DNA from: Corynespora cassiicola
Lineage: Eukaryota; Ascomycota; Dothideomycetes; Pleosporales; Corynesporascaceae
NCBI GenBank assembly: GCA_022059125.1
Contig: JAEUWY010000006.1
Coordinates: 682,001-746,000, forward strand
Direction: 5' to 3'
Length of the DNA stretch: 64,000 nt
Shown: positions 10,416 through 20,390 of the stretch, piece by piece
Layout of the letters: each line of letters begins with the position of its first letter
Position numbering within the stretch: position 1 is the first letter of the stretch
Translations under genes and position numbers: made by a program
The notes under the pieces: generated by a model
Database searches by the model: none
Told to the model about the DNA's origin: nothing
Seen by the model: only the letters and a program-made list of their open reading frames with translations

Positions 10416-12185
10416 ATGGTTTTGCCAGAACCCGACAGCCCTCCGAGCAAGCGTCGAAAGCTGTCTAATTCGCCGTCGGCTAATTCAGTAACTGACCAGG
10501 CATCTGGGACGAAAGAGCCACTGCTTAGGGGCCTTGACAGACCCATCAGCCCTCCGATTGGACGAAAAAGGCAGACTGAATCTCGTCTCTATACCAAAGG
10601 CACACAAGATGGGATCCCGGAGTTGAGGAAAGAGATATCAACAGAAGCTTATGGCGACATCAAGGAATCGGGTTTCAATCACATCCCGTCGCCTATACAG
10701 CTCACACGCATTCAAGATCTGGCGCCAGTACAAAATCATGACACAGTCAGTCTCTCACAAATATTAGGCAATCCCATGATTAAAGAGTGTTGGAATTTCA
10801 ACTTTCTATTTGACCTGGACTTTGTTAAGCAGCAGTTCGACTCCGATGTCAGGGAGCTTGTCCAAGTGAAGATTGTGCATGGGTTTTGGAGAAACGACGA
10901 TGAACGAAAAATTGAGATGCTCCAGTTCGCTGAGCGCAACCCGAATTTCGAAAGCATCAGTGCTTACATGCCAAATCCGTTCGGCACACATCATTCTAAA
11001 ATGGTGATATTGATCCGACATGACGAACTTGCCCAGGTCATCGTTCACACCGCCAACATGATTCCAAAGGACTGGATGAACATGACACAGGCTGTGTGGA
11101 GATCGCCCTTGCTTCCAGTACAGAGCGAAACATCTCCACCCTTGGATGTCCATCCTATTGGAACCGGCGAGCGATTCAAAACAGATCTTCTCCGATACCT
11201 CAACGCATATGGCAAACGGCTGAGCCGACTGGTAGATCAACTTGTCCAGTACGACTTTTCAGCCATCCAAGCAGCTTTCATAGGGAGCGTCCCAGCGCGG
11301 GAGAAGCCAGCCGAAAGAGCCCCAAAACACACATCTTGGGGCTGGCAAGGACTCCAGGAGATCCTCTCCAGTATACCTAGCTCCAATCCCAAACCCACGT
11401 CATCTCCCCCCAACATTGTCACGCAAGTCTCTTCAATAGCAACACTGGGCCCATCGCCGACCTGGCTCAAGAACTTTCAATCCGCGCTTAGCTGCTCCTC
11501 CGCCGCCCCAAATACGCTTCCCAAATCAACAAAGCCAACATTCAACATTGTTTTCCCCACTGCAGCCGAGATCCGTGCCTCCCTCGATGGCTACGCCTCA
11601 GGCGGCTCCATCCACACGAAAATCCAGTCCACCGCTCAGAGGAAGCAGCTCGAGTACCTCCAGCCGCTCCTGTGCCACTGGAACCCTTTCGCTGTGTCTT
11701 TAGGTGCAAGCTCAAGCGCAAAGGCTCGAAGGGCGGAGCGCGGCCCCGCGGCTCCGCACATCAAAACATATATCCGCTTCGGCGACGCGGAGCGAACGCA
11801 CATCGACTGGGCTGTGCTTTCGTCTGCGAACCTGAGTAAGCAGGCGTGGGGTGATGTGGTGAATAAGAAGGGGGAGGTGTGGGTGCAAAGTTATGAGACG
11901 GGCGTTGTGGTATGGCCCGAGCTGTTCCGGACGGCGGATGCGAGGAAGGTGGTCATGGTGCCAGTGTCTGGGAAGGATATGCCTAGGCTAGAAGATTTAG
12001 ACGGAGGAGATGGTGAAGGTGTGGAGGGTGAAACAGTGGGTGCGCAGGGTGAAATGGATGTGGTGGGGTTCCGCATGCCGTATGATTTACCACTCGTCTC
12101 GTATGGGGAGGAAGAGGTGCCGTGGTGTGCTTCTGAGAGCCATATGGAGCCGGATTGGAAGGGAGTAGTATGGCAAGGGTACTAG
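10416..12185 (+). CDS. TDP1: tyrosyl-DNA phosphodiesterase 1
   Basis: Tdp1 hydrolyses the phosphotyrosyl bond of stalled topoisomerase I-DNA complexes and cleans 3' DNA ends in the nucleus. It is a single exon of 589 aa. The start is the ATG at 10416; the preceding in-frame codons lack an ATG. The N-terminal about 110 residues are disordered and Ser/Pro/Lys-rich (PPSKRRKLS could be a nuclear signal). Both catalytic HKN motifs of the phospholipase-D superfamily are intact: HHSKMVIL near residue 192 with the later HTANM, and HIKTY near 448 followed by SSANLSKQAWG, matching human HIKTY…TSANLSKAAWG. A glycine- and glutamate-rich loop near residues 525-550 is lineage variable. Confidence 0.95.
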   Translation: MVLPEPDSPPSKRRKLSNSPSANSVTDQASGTKEPLLRGLDRPISPPIGRKRQTESRLYTKGTQDGIPELRKEISTEAYGDIKESGFNHIPSPIQLTRIQDLAPVQNHDTVSLSQILGNPMIKECWNFNFLFDLDFVKQQFDSDVRELVQVKIVHGFWRNDDERKIEMLQFAERNPNFESISAYMPNPFGTHHSKMVILIRHDELAQVIVHTANMIPKDWMNMTQAVWRSPLLPVQSETSPPLDVHPIGTGERFKTDLLRYLNAYGKRLSRLVDQLVQYDFSAIQAAFIGSVPAREKPAERAPKHTSWGWQGLQEILSSIPSSNPKPTSSPPNIVTQVSSIATLGPSPTWLKNFQSALSCSSAAPNTLPKSTKPTFNIVFPTAAEIRASLDGYASGGSIHTKIQSTAQRKQLEYLQPLLCHWNPFAVSLGASSSAKARRAERGPAAPHIKTYIRFGDAERTHIDWAVLSSANLSKQAWGDVVNKKGEVWVQSYETGVVVWPELFRTADARKVVMVPVSGKDMPRLEDLDGGDGEGVEGETVGAQGEMDVVGFRMPYDLPLVSYGEEEVPWCASESHMEPDWKGVVWQGY

Positions 12186-12551
12186 CATCTCTCGGGGAAG
12201 CTAAGTTGCTTTCCGGGGTATTGTCTCGGGGTCAAGCATATGATACGGTCAGTATACTGCAGTATACTCATCTCCCCCATCATTCACGCATCACATCACA
12301 CGCACTCGCAGCTAGATACTCAGAGCTTCAGGTAGCTATCCCAGTAACAACAATGATGCAACATCAAGCCCAGCCAGCCGCAGTAGCACGTACGTAGCTC
12401 GCTTCCCAGCGATGGAACACGACCCCGCGGCCGCCTTACTCCAGACTCATCTTGCGCCATTTAACCCTTTCGTATCATGCCTGGCTTCCCTGTCCCGCCA
12501 TTCCCGGCCTAGGTAGCCTAGGTGGGCACCATGTCCCTCCCTCTCAACAGT
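12186..12551. other. intergenic, convergent TDP1 / ACB1
   Basis: About 365 bp hold the two 3' ends. A short direct repeat of CCTAGGT is visible around 12508-12521. I see no gene. Confidence 0.6.
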
Positions 12552-13086
12552 TTATGCGTTCTTGGCGACGAGCTCGTTGACGAGCGCAATGTACTTCTCC
12601 TCGGCCTGCTCGGGGCTGATGCCCTCGTCGACGACCTTCTGCCACTCGTTGCGCTTGGCCTTGCCCTGTGTGCGTGCATCTACGCATTAGCAAATCCGGA
12701 CTTGGCTTTTCATTCCTGGTATTCTGCTCTTCTCGCGCCGCGGGAGAGCTGGAGGGGGGAAGGGGGAGATTGAGAAGGGCAAGTGCTGGGAGAGAGAGGA
12801 ATGGCATGGCTATCGAGGGGTGGGGGGCGTACCTTGAGGTCGAATACGCCGGGCTTGGGGGAGGCGTCAATGTCCTCCTTCTGTGCGACCTTGGCGTAGG
12901 CGTAGAGCTACGTTTGAGCAGAGGGTCAGCATGTGCGTCTGTATCTGCCCGTGTGTTTATGCAGGCGGCGGAGAGGCGCGACGTAGCATGGCGTAGCGTG
13001 CGTACCTTGAGGAGCTCTGCGTCGCTGGGCTTGGTGGAGAGGGTCTTGACCTTCTCGTAGGACTCGGTGAACTTTGCGGAGACCAT
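12552..13086 (-). CDS. ACB1: acyl-CoA binding protein
   Basis: This small cytosolic carrier binds medium- to long-chain acyl-CoA esters and delivers them to lipid synthesis. The minus-strand exons are 13086-13006, 12907-12833 and 12665-12552 (89 aa, the usual ACBP size). Exons 1 and 2 are exactly 27 and 25 codons. Conserved ACBP elements are the N-terminal helix (FTESYEKVKTL), KPSDAELLKLYAYAK, and the signature PKPGVFDLKGKAKRNEW, followed by a helix ending in VNELVAKNA. The segment that is usually YKQAT is AKVAQ here, so the tyrosine before the acyl-CoA-contacting lysine is displaced by one position. Upstream, a CT-poor leader of about 100 bp separates it from the next region. Confidence 0.92.
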
Positions 13087-13950
13087 TGTGCTGGTGTTTT
13101 GCGGCTTGTGTGGATGAGGGAGGGTTTGTGTAAGGGGGTTTGGGTTGGTGCTGTGAGGTCGATGTGGGTTGTTGGTGTTGGGAGGCTAGGAATTTAGTTG
13201 AGGGGACCGGGTGGTGGGAAAGCTGATGATGGCGGGGTTCGGAGAGGGCGAGGTGGGGCAGTGCCTGAGACCTGGCCGCCCGGTCCTTGTGACGAGGGCG
13301 AGCCCTGGTGACGACATCAGCTTGACCCGCGGCTTATTCGAGACGACATGTGCTCCAGGGTAGCATTGTGCTTCATGTGAACGGTCATGGTAGCGGCTAT
13401 GCATGGCATATACGACAGTCTATGTAGTGGAAGCTTTGTGTTTTTTTTATAGAATCACTATTGACCAGGCGCTATTGAGGATCGGTCTCTGGCCAGAACC
13501 ATGGCCTTGGTGGAGCGACATGCCTCCTACAGCTGTCTGCGGGTGTCCTTTACTCCTTGGATGTGCATCAGGGCAATTCCCACGGGGCCGGTCTGCGGGA
13601 GCTGCATCCAAGTGCCGGGCACGGCAAGCCACTGGGCGTGGTCACTGTATGCGGCCAAGTAGAGCCCGCTGCCGATCATCTTCACAGCGGGTTGCGCTCG
13701 CGTCTACTTTCCGTCTGATGGCTTCACTTGCTGTCTCTGCACTTCGAAAGAAGGAATTCTTCGATAGAGACTGAGTCTAGTCAGCAGCAAGCCTCATGCA
13801 AGTCGTATGGACGTATGCAGGTGGAAGTTACCGACCCTTGCTCTACCAGGTCGAGGCTGCACGATGCCGTGAATTCTACTCCTTTGACTCCATGCTAATG
13901 CCCGTAATTAGTTTTTCCTCAGTCCGCGCTCGGTCTTACCCGTGCGTGCA
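13087..13950. other. intergenic, ACB1 promoter and TIP41 3' region
   Basis: About 860 bp. The ACB1 promoter lies at the left, with a G/T-rich tract at 13090-13200. The rest shows only short unconvincing open frames. Confidence 0.55.
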
Positions 13951-14846
13951 TCACTTGAGCACCACCTTCTCCAGGCTCCTGTCGACGACGGGCATGATTT
14001 GCGAGAGGCGATTGGGATCCCGCATGATGGCAAGGACGTCCTCCTTGGTGCTTGCGAGCGACTTCCTCACCACCTCGTACTTTTCTTCCCGCGCCGTGTA
14101 CTCCCGAATCACCTCGCCCGTCGCAAACTCTACAAAGACCCGTGTATCGCGGATGCGGAAGACGACATCATCGAGCCTCATGAAGAAGCGCGCCAGCAGT
14201 AGGAGGCGGGCGGGCATGACTCTTATCTTGCATGAGAGCATGGCGATGCCGTTGTCGGCGAGCTCGTCCTCGTACAGCATGACGTCGTCGAAGAAAAGGA
14301 TGGGGTCGGGGCGTTTGAGCAGCTCCAGCGGGATTGGTGTGTCGGTGGACTGCAGTGCCGGCGCTTCGACGGTCGAGCCTTTGTAGTCGGTGCTGTAGGA
14401 CCAGTCGAAGGGCTTGACGACCTCTTTGATGTCTTCGAATTGCTTTTGGCTGAGGCAAGTCAGCAGCCGGCCCTGCAAGTGGTGCTGGGCGCGCATGAAG
14501 TGGAAGGGAGGAGCAAAAGAGTTCGGCCCTACCGATTCTGCTGCCACTCCTTGGAGTAGGCGACCTTGAGCATGGAGCTGCCCGTCTTGTCGACGCGGTC
14601 CAGAGCGTCAAAGGCGTTGAAGTCGATGTGCCAGCCGGACGGGGCGTGCTCGATGCGCGCAAAGTTGTCGCCGAATATCATCTCGGGCGGCGTGATGCCC
14701 AGCTTGGCCGTCATGTCCTCAATGGGGCCGGCCTTGAGGATGGGCAGCTTCCGCGTCGTGATCTTGAAGCCCTCGCGGGTGATCGAGGTGTCTGCATGAC
14801 CGGGGGCCTGCGTGTCGATGGGGGCGCCGTTCAGCGACGACATCAT
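13951..14846 (-). CDS. TIP41: TIP41-like TOR-pathway regulator
   Basis: Tip41 interacts with Tap42 or PP2A-type phosphatases and modulates TOR signalling. The exons are 14846-14533 and 14449-13951 (270 aa; family members are about 250-350). The join AATCG|C restores NRQKQFEDIKEVVKPFDW. Family hallmarks are IFGDNFARIEH, GWHIDFNAFDAL, PFDWSYSTDYKG, FFDDVMLYEDELADNG and the conserved RVMPARLLLLARFFMRLD block, which marks the TIP41 fold. The start is the first of two adjacent ATGs; no further upstream exon is obvious. The gene is divergent from the Aurora kinase gene with 382 bp between start codons. Confidence 0.94.
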
Positions 14847-15228
14847 GGGCTGCTGATCCCGCTCGGGGAGGGTTGGTATCGTGAGGTCTACGACGGCTAC
14901 GTGGCCTGGCGCGAGGGTGCTGCGCGGTTCAGTGTAAAGTTCGTGATGTAACGCACGGCATGCAAGGCCTGACAGGCGCGGGGTGCAATCGTGGGTCGGA
15001 AGCCGGCGCGGATCGTCGCCACGGCAACGTCGCTTGTTTATTGGCCCGCGGCTTTAACTCGCACGCATGCCCACGCTTTCCTCCCAAACCATCTCACACA
15101 CCCAGGTACACCAAGGTAGGGTCAGGCGTTGAGCTGCTTCCGCCGTCAATCATCCGTTTTATTCGCTTTCCGGCTCCTCTCGTGCTTTAAACCCCTCGTT
15201 TCCCCATCCTCAGCTCCCCACGACAGCC
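14847..15228. promoter_or_regulatory. shared divergent promoter, TIP41 / Aurora kinase
   Basis: These 382 bp separate the two start codons. The region is pyrimidine-rich on the + strand just before the kinase ATG. No specific factor site could be assigned with confidence. Confidence 0.5.
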
Positions 15229-16542
15229 ATGGAAGTCTCCAACCTCGAGGCCGCCTTCGAGCGCATCACCGTCACCGACGAGAATGACGACCAGCTTGTC
15301 ACTACTACTACTTATTCTAAACCCAAAGTACATGATGCCCCTCTTCTTCTTCTTTCTGTAGACGCCCACATAGTAACACCAGTCAAGGGCGCCCAAGCTA
15401 CCATCACATCGATAGCCGGTCTATCAGCTTCCAGCTCGGCTGCCAACCGCATGAAGCTGCCCCTGCAGAAGCTCGCCGTCACCAACTCCACCAAGATCAC
15501 CAATGCAAACATCGCCAAGTCTGCCCTCACGTCCTCGTCATCCACGCGCAGCTCTGAAGTATCTGGCCACCGCCGCACCCTCACGGACTCCTCGCTCTAC
15601 ACCCAGCAACCCTCTACCCCCAAGCAATGGCACCTGGGCATGTTTGAGATCGGCAAGCCCCTCGGAAAAGGCAAGTTCGGCCGCGTGTACCTCGCCAAGG
15701 AGCGCTCCTCCGGCTTCGTATGCGCTCTCAAGGTCCTGCACAAGAGCGAGCTCCAGCAGGGCAAGGTCGAGAAGCAGGTTCGCCGAGAGATCGAGATCCA
15801 GTCCCACCTGGCCCATCCCAACATCCTCCGCTTGTTTGGTCACTTCCACGATGCAAAGCGCATTTTTCTGATCCTCGAGTTCGCTGGCAAGGGTGAGCTG
15901 TACAAGCACCTGCGCCGTGAACAGCGTTTCCCCGAGTGGAAGGCAGCCCAGTACATCGCCCAGATGGCTGCAGCCCTCAAGTACCTGCACAGGAAGCATG
16001 TCATGCACCGTGACATCAAGCCCGAGAATATCCTCGTCGGTATCCACGGCGAGATTAAAATCTCCGACTTTGGATGGTCAGTCCATGCTCCCAACAACAG
16101 GCGTAACACGATGTGCGGTACCCTGGACTACCTGCCTCCGGAGATGCTGAGGGGCGGCGGCAAGGACAACTTCTACTCCGAAAAAGTCGATCTGTGGAGC
16201 TTGGGTGTTTTGACGTACGAGTTCCTGGTTGGAGAGGCGCCGTTCGAAGATACGCAGGTGATGACGCAGAGGAAGATTGCGAGGGGAGAGTACACTGTGC
16301 CCAACTTTGTGAGCCCAGAGGCTAAGGACCTAATCAAGAAGGTGAGCAAATTCTGCAAGTGGCCTCGAAGGTTGAACTATGCTAACAGAAAGCAGTTGCT
16401 GGTCCTTGATCCCGAGAAGCGTATTGCTCTTGAGGATGTAGAGAGACACCCTTGGATCATCAAGTACTGCCAGAAGGGTGAGCGCGCCTATGAGCGCACC
16501 TCAGGAGGCAAATCACGAAGCAGCTCTGACCGCGAGAGCTGA
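15229..16542 (+). CDS. IPL1: Aurora-family serine/threonine kinase (Ipl1-like)
   Basis: This mitotic kinase of the chromosomal passenger complex corrects kinetochore-microtubule attachment. Proposed exons are 15229-16341 and 16396-16542 (419 aa). The 54-nt intron 16342-16395 (GTGAGC..GCTAAC..CAG) contains no stop and is a multiple of three, so it can be overlooked; removing it gives the conserved [14 protein letters not shown]. Kinase motifs are the glycine loop [11 protein letters not shown] (about 147), the VAIK-type lysine in CALKVL (about 167), the catalytic loop MHRDIKPEN (about 259), DFGWS (about 281), and the Aurora activation loop [14 protein letters not shown]. Residues 1-125 are a non-conserved Ser/Thr-rich tail. 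A short stop-free pyrimidine-rich segment at about 15329-15362 has GT..AG ends but, at 34 nt, is too short for a confident intron. Confidence 0.94.
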   Translation: MEVSNLEAAFERITVTDENDDQLVTTTTYSKPKVHDAPLLLLSVDAHIVTPVKGAQATITSIAGLSASSSAANRMKLPLQKLAVTNSTKITNANIAKSALTSSSSTRSSEVSGHRRTLTDSSLYTQQPSTPKQWHLGMFEIGKPLGKGKFGRVYLAKERSSGFVCALKVLHKSELQQGKVEKQVRREIEIQSHLAHPNILRLFGHFHDAKRIFLILEFAGKGELYKHLRREQRFPEWKAAQYIAQMAAALKYLHRKHVMHRDIKPENILVGIHGEIKISDFGWSVHAPNNRRNTMCGTLDYLPPEMLRGGGKDNFYSEKVDLWSLGVLTYEFLVGEAPFEDTQVMTQRKIARGEYTVPNFVSPEAKDLIKKVSKFCKWPRRLNYANRKQLLVLDPEKRIALEDVERHPWIIKYCQKGERAYERTSGGKSRSSSDRES

Positions 16543-16951
16543 GCTCCTTCCACTCACGGATGAAACCGCGAGCTGGACCAACTATTTTCCTACCTGTTTT
16601 GCAAGATCTGTGAAATGATCTATCAGGCGCAAGGGTGCTGATATCGAGCCTGGCGTTTTAATGGTGTTGAGAGGAACCGGAGCACACTGGATATTGAGCT
16701 GCATACCACGGCGTTTCTTGACTAACCTTTTTCCTTGAGATTCGATGCTTGAGAAATAGCATTACGAATGTCTCTAATGAATACAACGAACCAATTCATT
16801 TCAACTTGATTGCCAATGCATCGTGACACTTGAGTGAAGAGTGTTCTTGAAAGATCCGTATCAACGCCGTCGCTATGCTTGGATATCCCGATTTTGTTCC
16901 TATTCTACACATGGTATCTCGTACACGGCACCCCTACCTACAACCCCCGGT
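16543..16951. other. intergenic, convergent Aurora / ATP23
   Basis: About 410 bp of AT-richer 3' flanking sequence. I see no gene. Confidence 0.6.
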
Positions 16952-17751
16952 CTACCGGTAGATCTCATCAAATGGCCTCGTGTCGTTAAAGCAGCTCTCC
17001 CAGACCTCATTTACAATCTTGGCAGCGTGAACATCATCCTTGACCCCAGGCCTTGCCATCATAGAAAGCGTGGCTCGCCGCCTGACGCAGTGCTGCAGTT
17101 GCTCTGTGATGCGCCACTGGTTCTTGGTGAAGAACTCGCGCGTGAACCGGCATTCGCCCGAAAGCGTGGAGGCGCGAATCTAGTTGTTCTCGTCAGTATA
17201 TACTTTCTATCGTCCAAAGATGTATAAGATGAGAAGTCGCTGCACACCTCCAAGCAAGCCTGATGCCTCAGGTTATTCTGATCGACCTTCCACTTCAAAT
17301 GATCCCACGCATGCACCATCTCGTGGGCCATGGTATCCTCCTGATGGCCGCGGTTGCGAAACTTGTTCGCGCACAGCATGATGCCATGATCAACATGAAA
17401 TCCACCGCTCTGCTCATGTGTGCACATTCTGCAGTGGATGTTCCGGTCGTTGAGGTCGCCGCCCAGCTTGGCGACCTCGTCCTTCATGAAGCGTATAATG
17501 GGCGAGTACTGCAGCAAGTAGTCGCGGTTAGATTCGCAGCGTTTGCAGAAGGATTCAGCCTTGATCTCGTCTTGCTCAGAGAAGTAGTTGCGCTCGAGGT
17601 CGACGTCGCGGCTGCCGGTCATGCGGCCCATGAGGATGGAGAAGGTGTTGCTCCATGTGTAGAATGTCGGGTCGAGTTTTGGGTCGGGCGAGGGCGTGGA
17701 TGTGGTGGGCGCGGCGGGTGCGCCATCCGAGGGGCCTTCGGACTTGGACAT
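16952..17751 (-). CDS. ATP23: mitochondrial inner-membrane metalloprotease ATP23
   Basis: Atp23 is an intermembrane-space protease and chaperone that matures Atp6 and degrades lipid-transfer proteins. Exons are 17751-17248 and 17179-16952 (243 aa). The zinc-protease motif HEMVH with the downstream [15 protein letters not shown] block is present near residue 140. The second exon adds [12 protein letters not shown] and then [13 protein letters not shown], both strongly conserved in yeast Atp23. Multiple cysteines ([15 protein letters not shown]) match the twin CxxC arrangement that forms intermembrane-space disulfides. The first about 25 residues are Pro/Ser/Thr-rich without a clear presequence, as usual for Mia40 substrates. 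The intron is 68 nt. The gene is divergent from PRO1, 320 bp between starts. Confidence 0.95.
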
Positions 17752-18071
17752 TTTGGGCCGGTACGAGGGATTAGTTGAATGCGCAAAGGGCGTGGAGAAG
17801 GATCTGGACGCGGAGTCGTGCAGTCGAAGGGCGCGTTCGGGAGCAAAAAGACATTATGGAGATGCGGAGAGGATCGGGGGCTCTGATTGGGGGAACTCCA
17901 GGGCGGTGAGCGGACAACCCTTGCTCCAAATTCCGAGGTCAGGCACAGCACAGTCATCATACCCCACGCTACGAATACAAAGGGAACGCTGCCACGGTTG
18001 GAAATCCCGCACCCTATTTTTCGACTCCAGGTCAATTGGGCCGCGCGACACAGAATTGGAAAAAAGCAAAC
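17752..18071. promoter_or_regulatory. shared divergent promoter, ATP23 / PRO1
   Basis: These 320 bp between opposing start codons must carry both promoters. I could not assign specific activator sites. Confidence 0.5.
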
Positions 18072-19723
18072 ATGGCTCTCCACATGAAGAAGCATCCTGG
18101 ACAGCTCACCGTCGTCATTAAACTCGGTAATAGTTATCCTGTACTTAGGCCCCGCATGCTCAGAATGAGAATCACTTACCGATATTTGCAGGTACCAGCT
18201 CCATAGTCGATGAGAAGACGCACCAACCCCTCCTCTCCATTTTAACCGTCATTGTCGAGACGGCAGTAAAACTCCACGCAGATGGCCACCGCGTTGTCCT
18301 CGTCTCGTCTGGCGCCATCGGCGTCGGGCTCCGACGTATGGATCTGAACAAGCGCCCGAAGCACTTGCCCAAAGTACAGGCTTTGGCTGCCATAGGACAG
18401 TCTCGGCTCATGAGTCTGTGGGACCAGCTTTTTGAGCACCTCAGACAACCGATTGCGCAGATATTGCTTACCAGGAACGATATTGCCGACCGGACGCAAT
18501 ATCAGAATGCTCAGAACACCTTCGTGGAGCTGCTCAACATGGGCGTCATTCCCATTGTAAACGAGAACGATACCTTGGCCGTCACCGAAATCAAATTTGG
18601 TGACAATGACACCTTGTCTGCCATCACGGCTGGCATGGTTCAGGCGGATTATTTGTTCCTGATGACAGATGTCGACTGTCTTTATGACAAGAACCCAAGA
18701 ACGAATCCTGATGCAAAGGCTATAACCGTGGTGGAAGATATTGCAGACCTGGAGGCGGATGTTAGCAGTGCTGGATCAGCATTGGGAACAGGAGGAATGA
18801 GCACCAAGATTACTGCTGCGAGGTTGGCAACGAGTGCCGGCGTGACCACAGTCATCACCAAGTCCAACAAGCCCGGAAACATCCCAGCAATCATCAAGTA
18901 TGCCGAAGCACAGAGGGCGGCAACAATGTCCAGCAGAAACAGCGTTGTCAACTTCCAGGACGACGGCGTCCCCCTCGCCCAGGCAGCTGCCCTGAATCTC
19001 TACCATGCCCATCACGACCTCACGCCCGCGACGACACCCCAAGACACCCCGGCACGAACACCCTCTCCCCAAGTTGCAAATCCCGAGGAGCCACCTCTAC
19101 ACACACGCTTCCTCCCCATTGCTCACCCCATCCGAGACCGCTACTTCTGGATTTTGCATGGCCTCGCGCCCCACGGTACCCTTTACATCGACCACGGCGC
19201 CTGGAATGCGCTCTCTGACAAAGCCGGCCTACTCCCCGCCGGTATCGTCGACGTGGATGGACACTTTGCTCAACAAGAAGCCGTTCGCCTGGTTGTTGTC
19301 AAGCGCCTTTCCGCCAGATCCCCCAAAACCCAGCCCATTCACGCTCCCATCGCTACTCCGGTGCCTACCTCCCCCGCCCCCTCGCGTACCGCTCACTACC
19401 ACCAATCCTCGCACTCACACTCACATTCGCACTCACACCCGGGCCTTCCGCATACCCACTCATCTCAGATTCTTACCCAAGGCCCTCCCCTCTTCGAACT
19501 GCACGACCCAGCTCCTTTCGAGATTGGCCGTGCGGTTGTAAACTATTCGGCCATCGAATTGAAGCGTATAAAGGGGTTGCACAGCACGCAGATCCACGAT
19601 GCGCTGGGTTATGCGGATTCGGAGTATGTGGCGCTCAGGGAGAATATTGCCTTCTTTGGAATCGAGAAGAGTAGGCCAAGTACCCCAAGTTTTGGAAAGA
19701 AGGAGGGTGAGTTGGAGCACTAG
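18072..19723 (+). CDS. PRO1: glutamate 5-kinase (proline biosynthesis) with PUA domain
   Basis: This enzyme phosphorylates glutamate to gamma-glutamyl phosphate, the first and feedback-controlled step of proline synthesis. Exons are 18072-18126 and 18192-19723 (528 aa, about 100 longer than yeast Pro1). The join completes the conserved KLGTSSIVDE. Kinase motifs are VLVSSGAIGVG, LPKVQALAAIGQSRLM, LLTRNDI, VIPIVNENDTLA and FGDNDTLSA. GGMSTKITAARLAT follows. The C-terminal PUA domain begins near residue 340 (WILHGLAPHGTLYIDHGA…LPAGIVDVDGHF). It is split by an unusual insertion of about 60 residues rich in Pro, Ser and alternating Ser-His (about 19320-19480), after which PUA resumes with GRAVVNYSAIELKRIKG. 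Confidence 0.94.
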
Positions 19724-20390
19724 GGTGATAGAATGTGTGCTTAAAAGAGACGAAGGGTTTTGGGAGGATTGAGGAGGGAAGCATGATAGGGATCGTTTTG
19801 TGCACGTTGGGGGAGCGGGTGTTTTTTTGGCGTTTAGACTTCTCCTGTCATTTTGTTCCACTGCTTGCCACAAAAGCATATCCTTCAACTGTTAGAGCTT
19901 TGCGAATGATGTTCGGATCTGAATGGACTTGTATAGACTGTTCAACAAACTGCAAGCCTAAGTGTCGGTCCGTAACTTGGTCCAGAAATTTTGTCAGATG
20001 TGCTTTTAACGCGACTAACTTTTTAGGTGTTTTGTGGGTATTCGAGAAATGAAGAATCGCAGGAGGACTAGTGAAGTCCTAAGGCTCAAGTGAACACACA
20101 ATGGTTTCCCCTAAAATACCCGGGGACACAAGTTTTTTTGTAGATATAGCATTACCGTGTGCCAGGACCAGACCGCCTCGGGTGGGAGGATGTCTCGCCT
20201 ACAATTCGGGCTTCAGTTTACTTCCCCTTTGCTCCTTTGTGCTGAATGAGTTAGGCTAAAGAAAGACATGATCAGATACCTTTCTGTTTCATGTCTAGTT
20301 ATAAGCAATTAAGGAGCTGAAAGATGGTAGCGATATGATGATCATGTTCACTGAAAGATGATGGTTCAAATATATAAAACAGCTCTGAAA
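19724..20390. other. intergenic, convergent PRO1 / HET gene
   Basis: About 670 bp, becoming AT-rich to the right. I see no gene. The base composition shift continues into the HET gene. Confidence 0.55.

Noticed and set aside
15329..15362. short GT..AG segment in the Aurora kinase N-terminus as an intron
   Set aside because: At 34 nt it is below the usual fungal minimum, and removal is not needed for the frame. The region is not conserved, so it cannot be decided.
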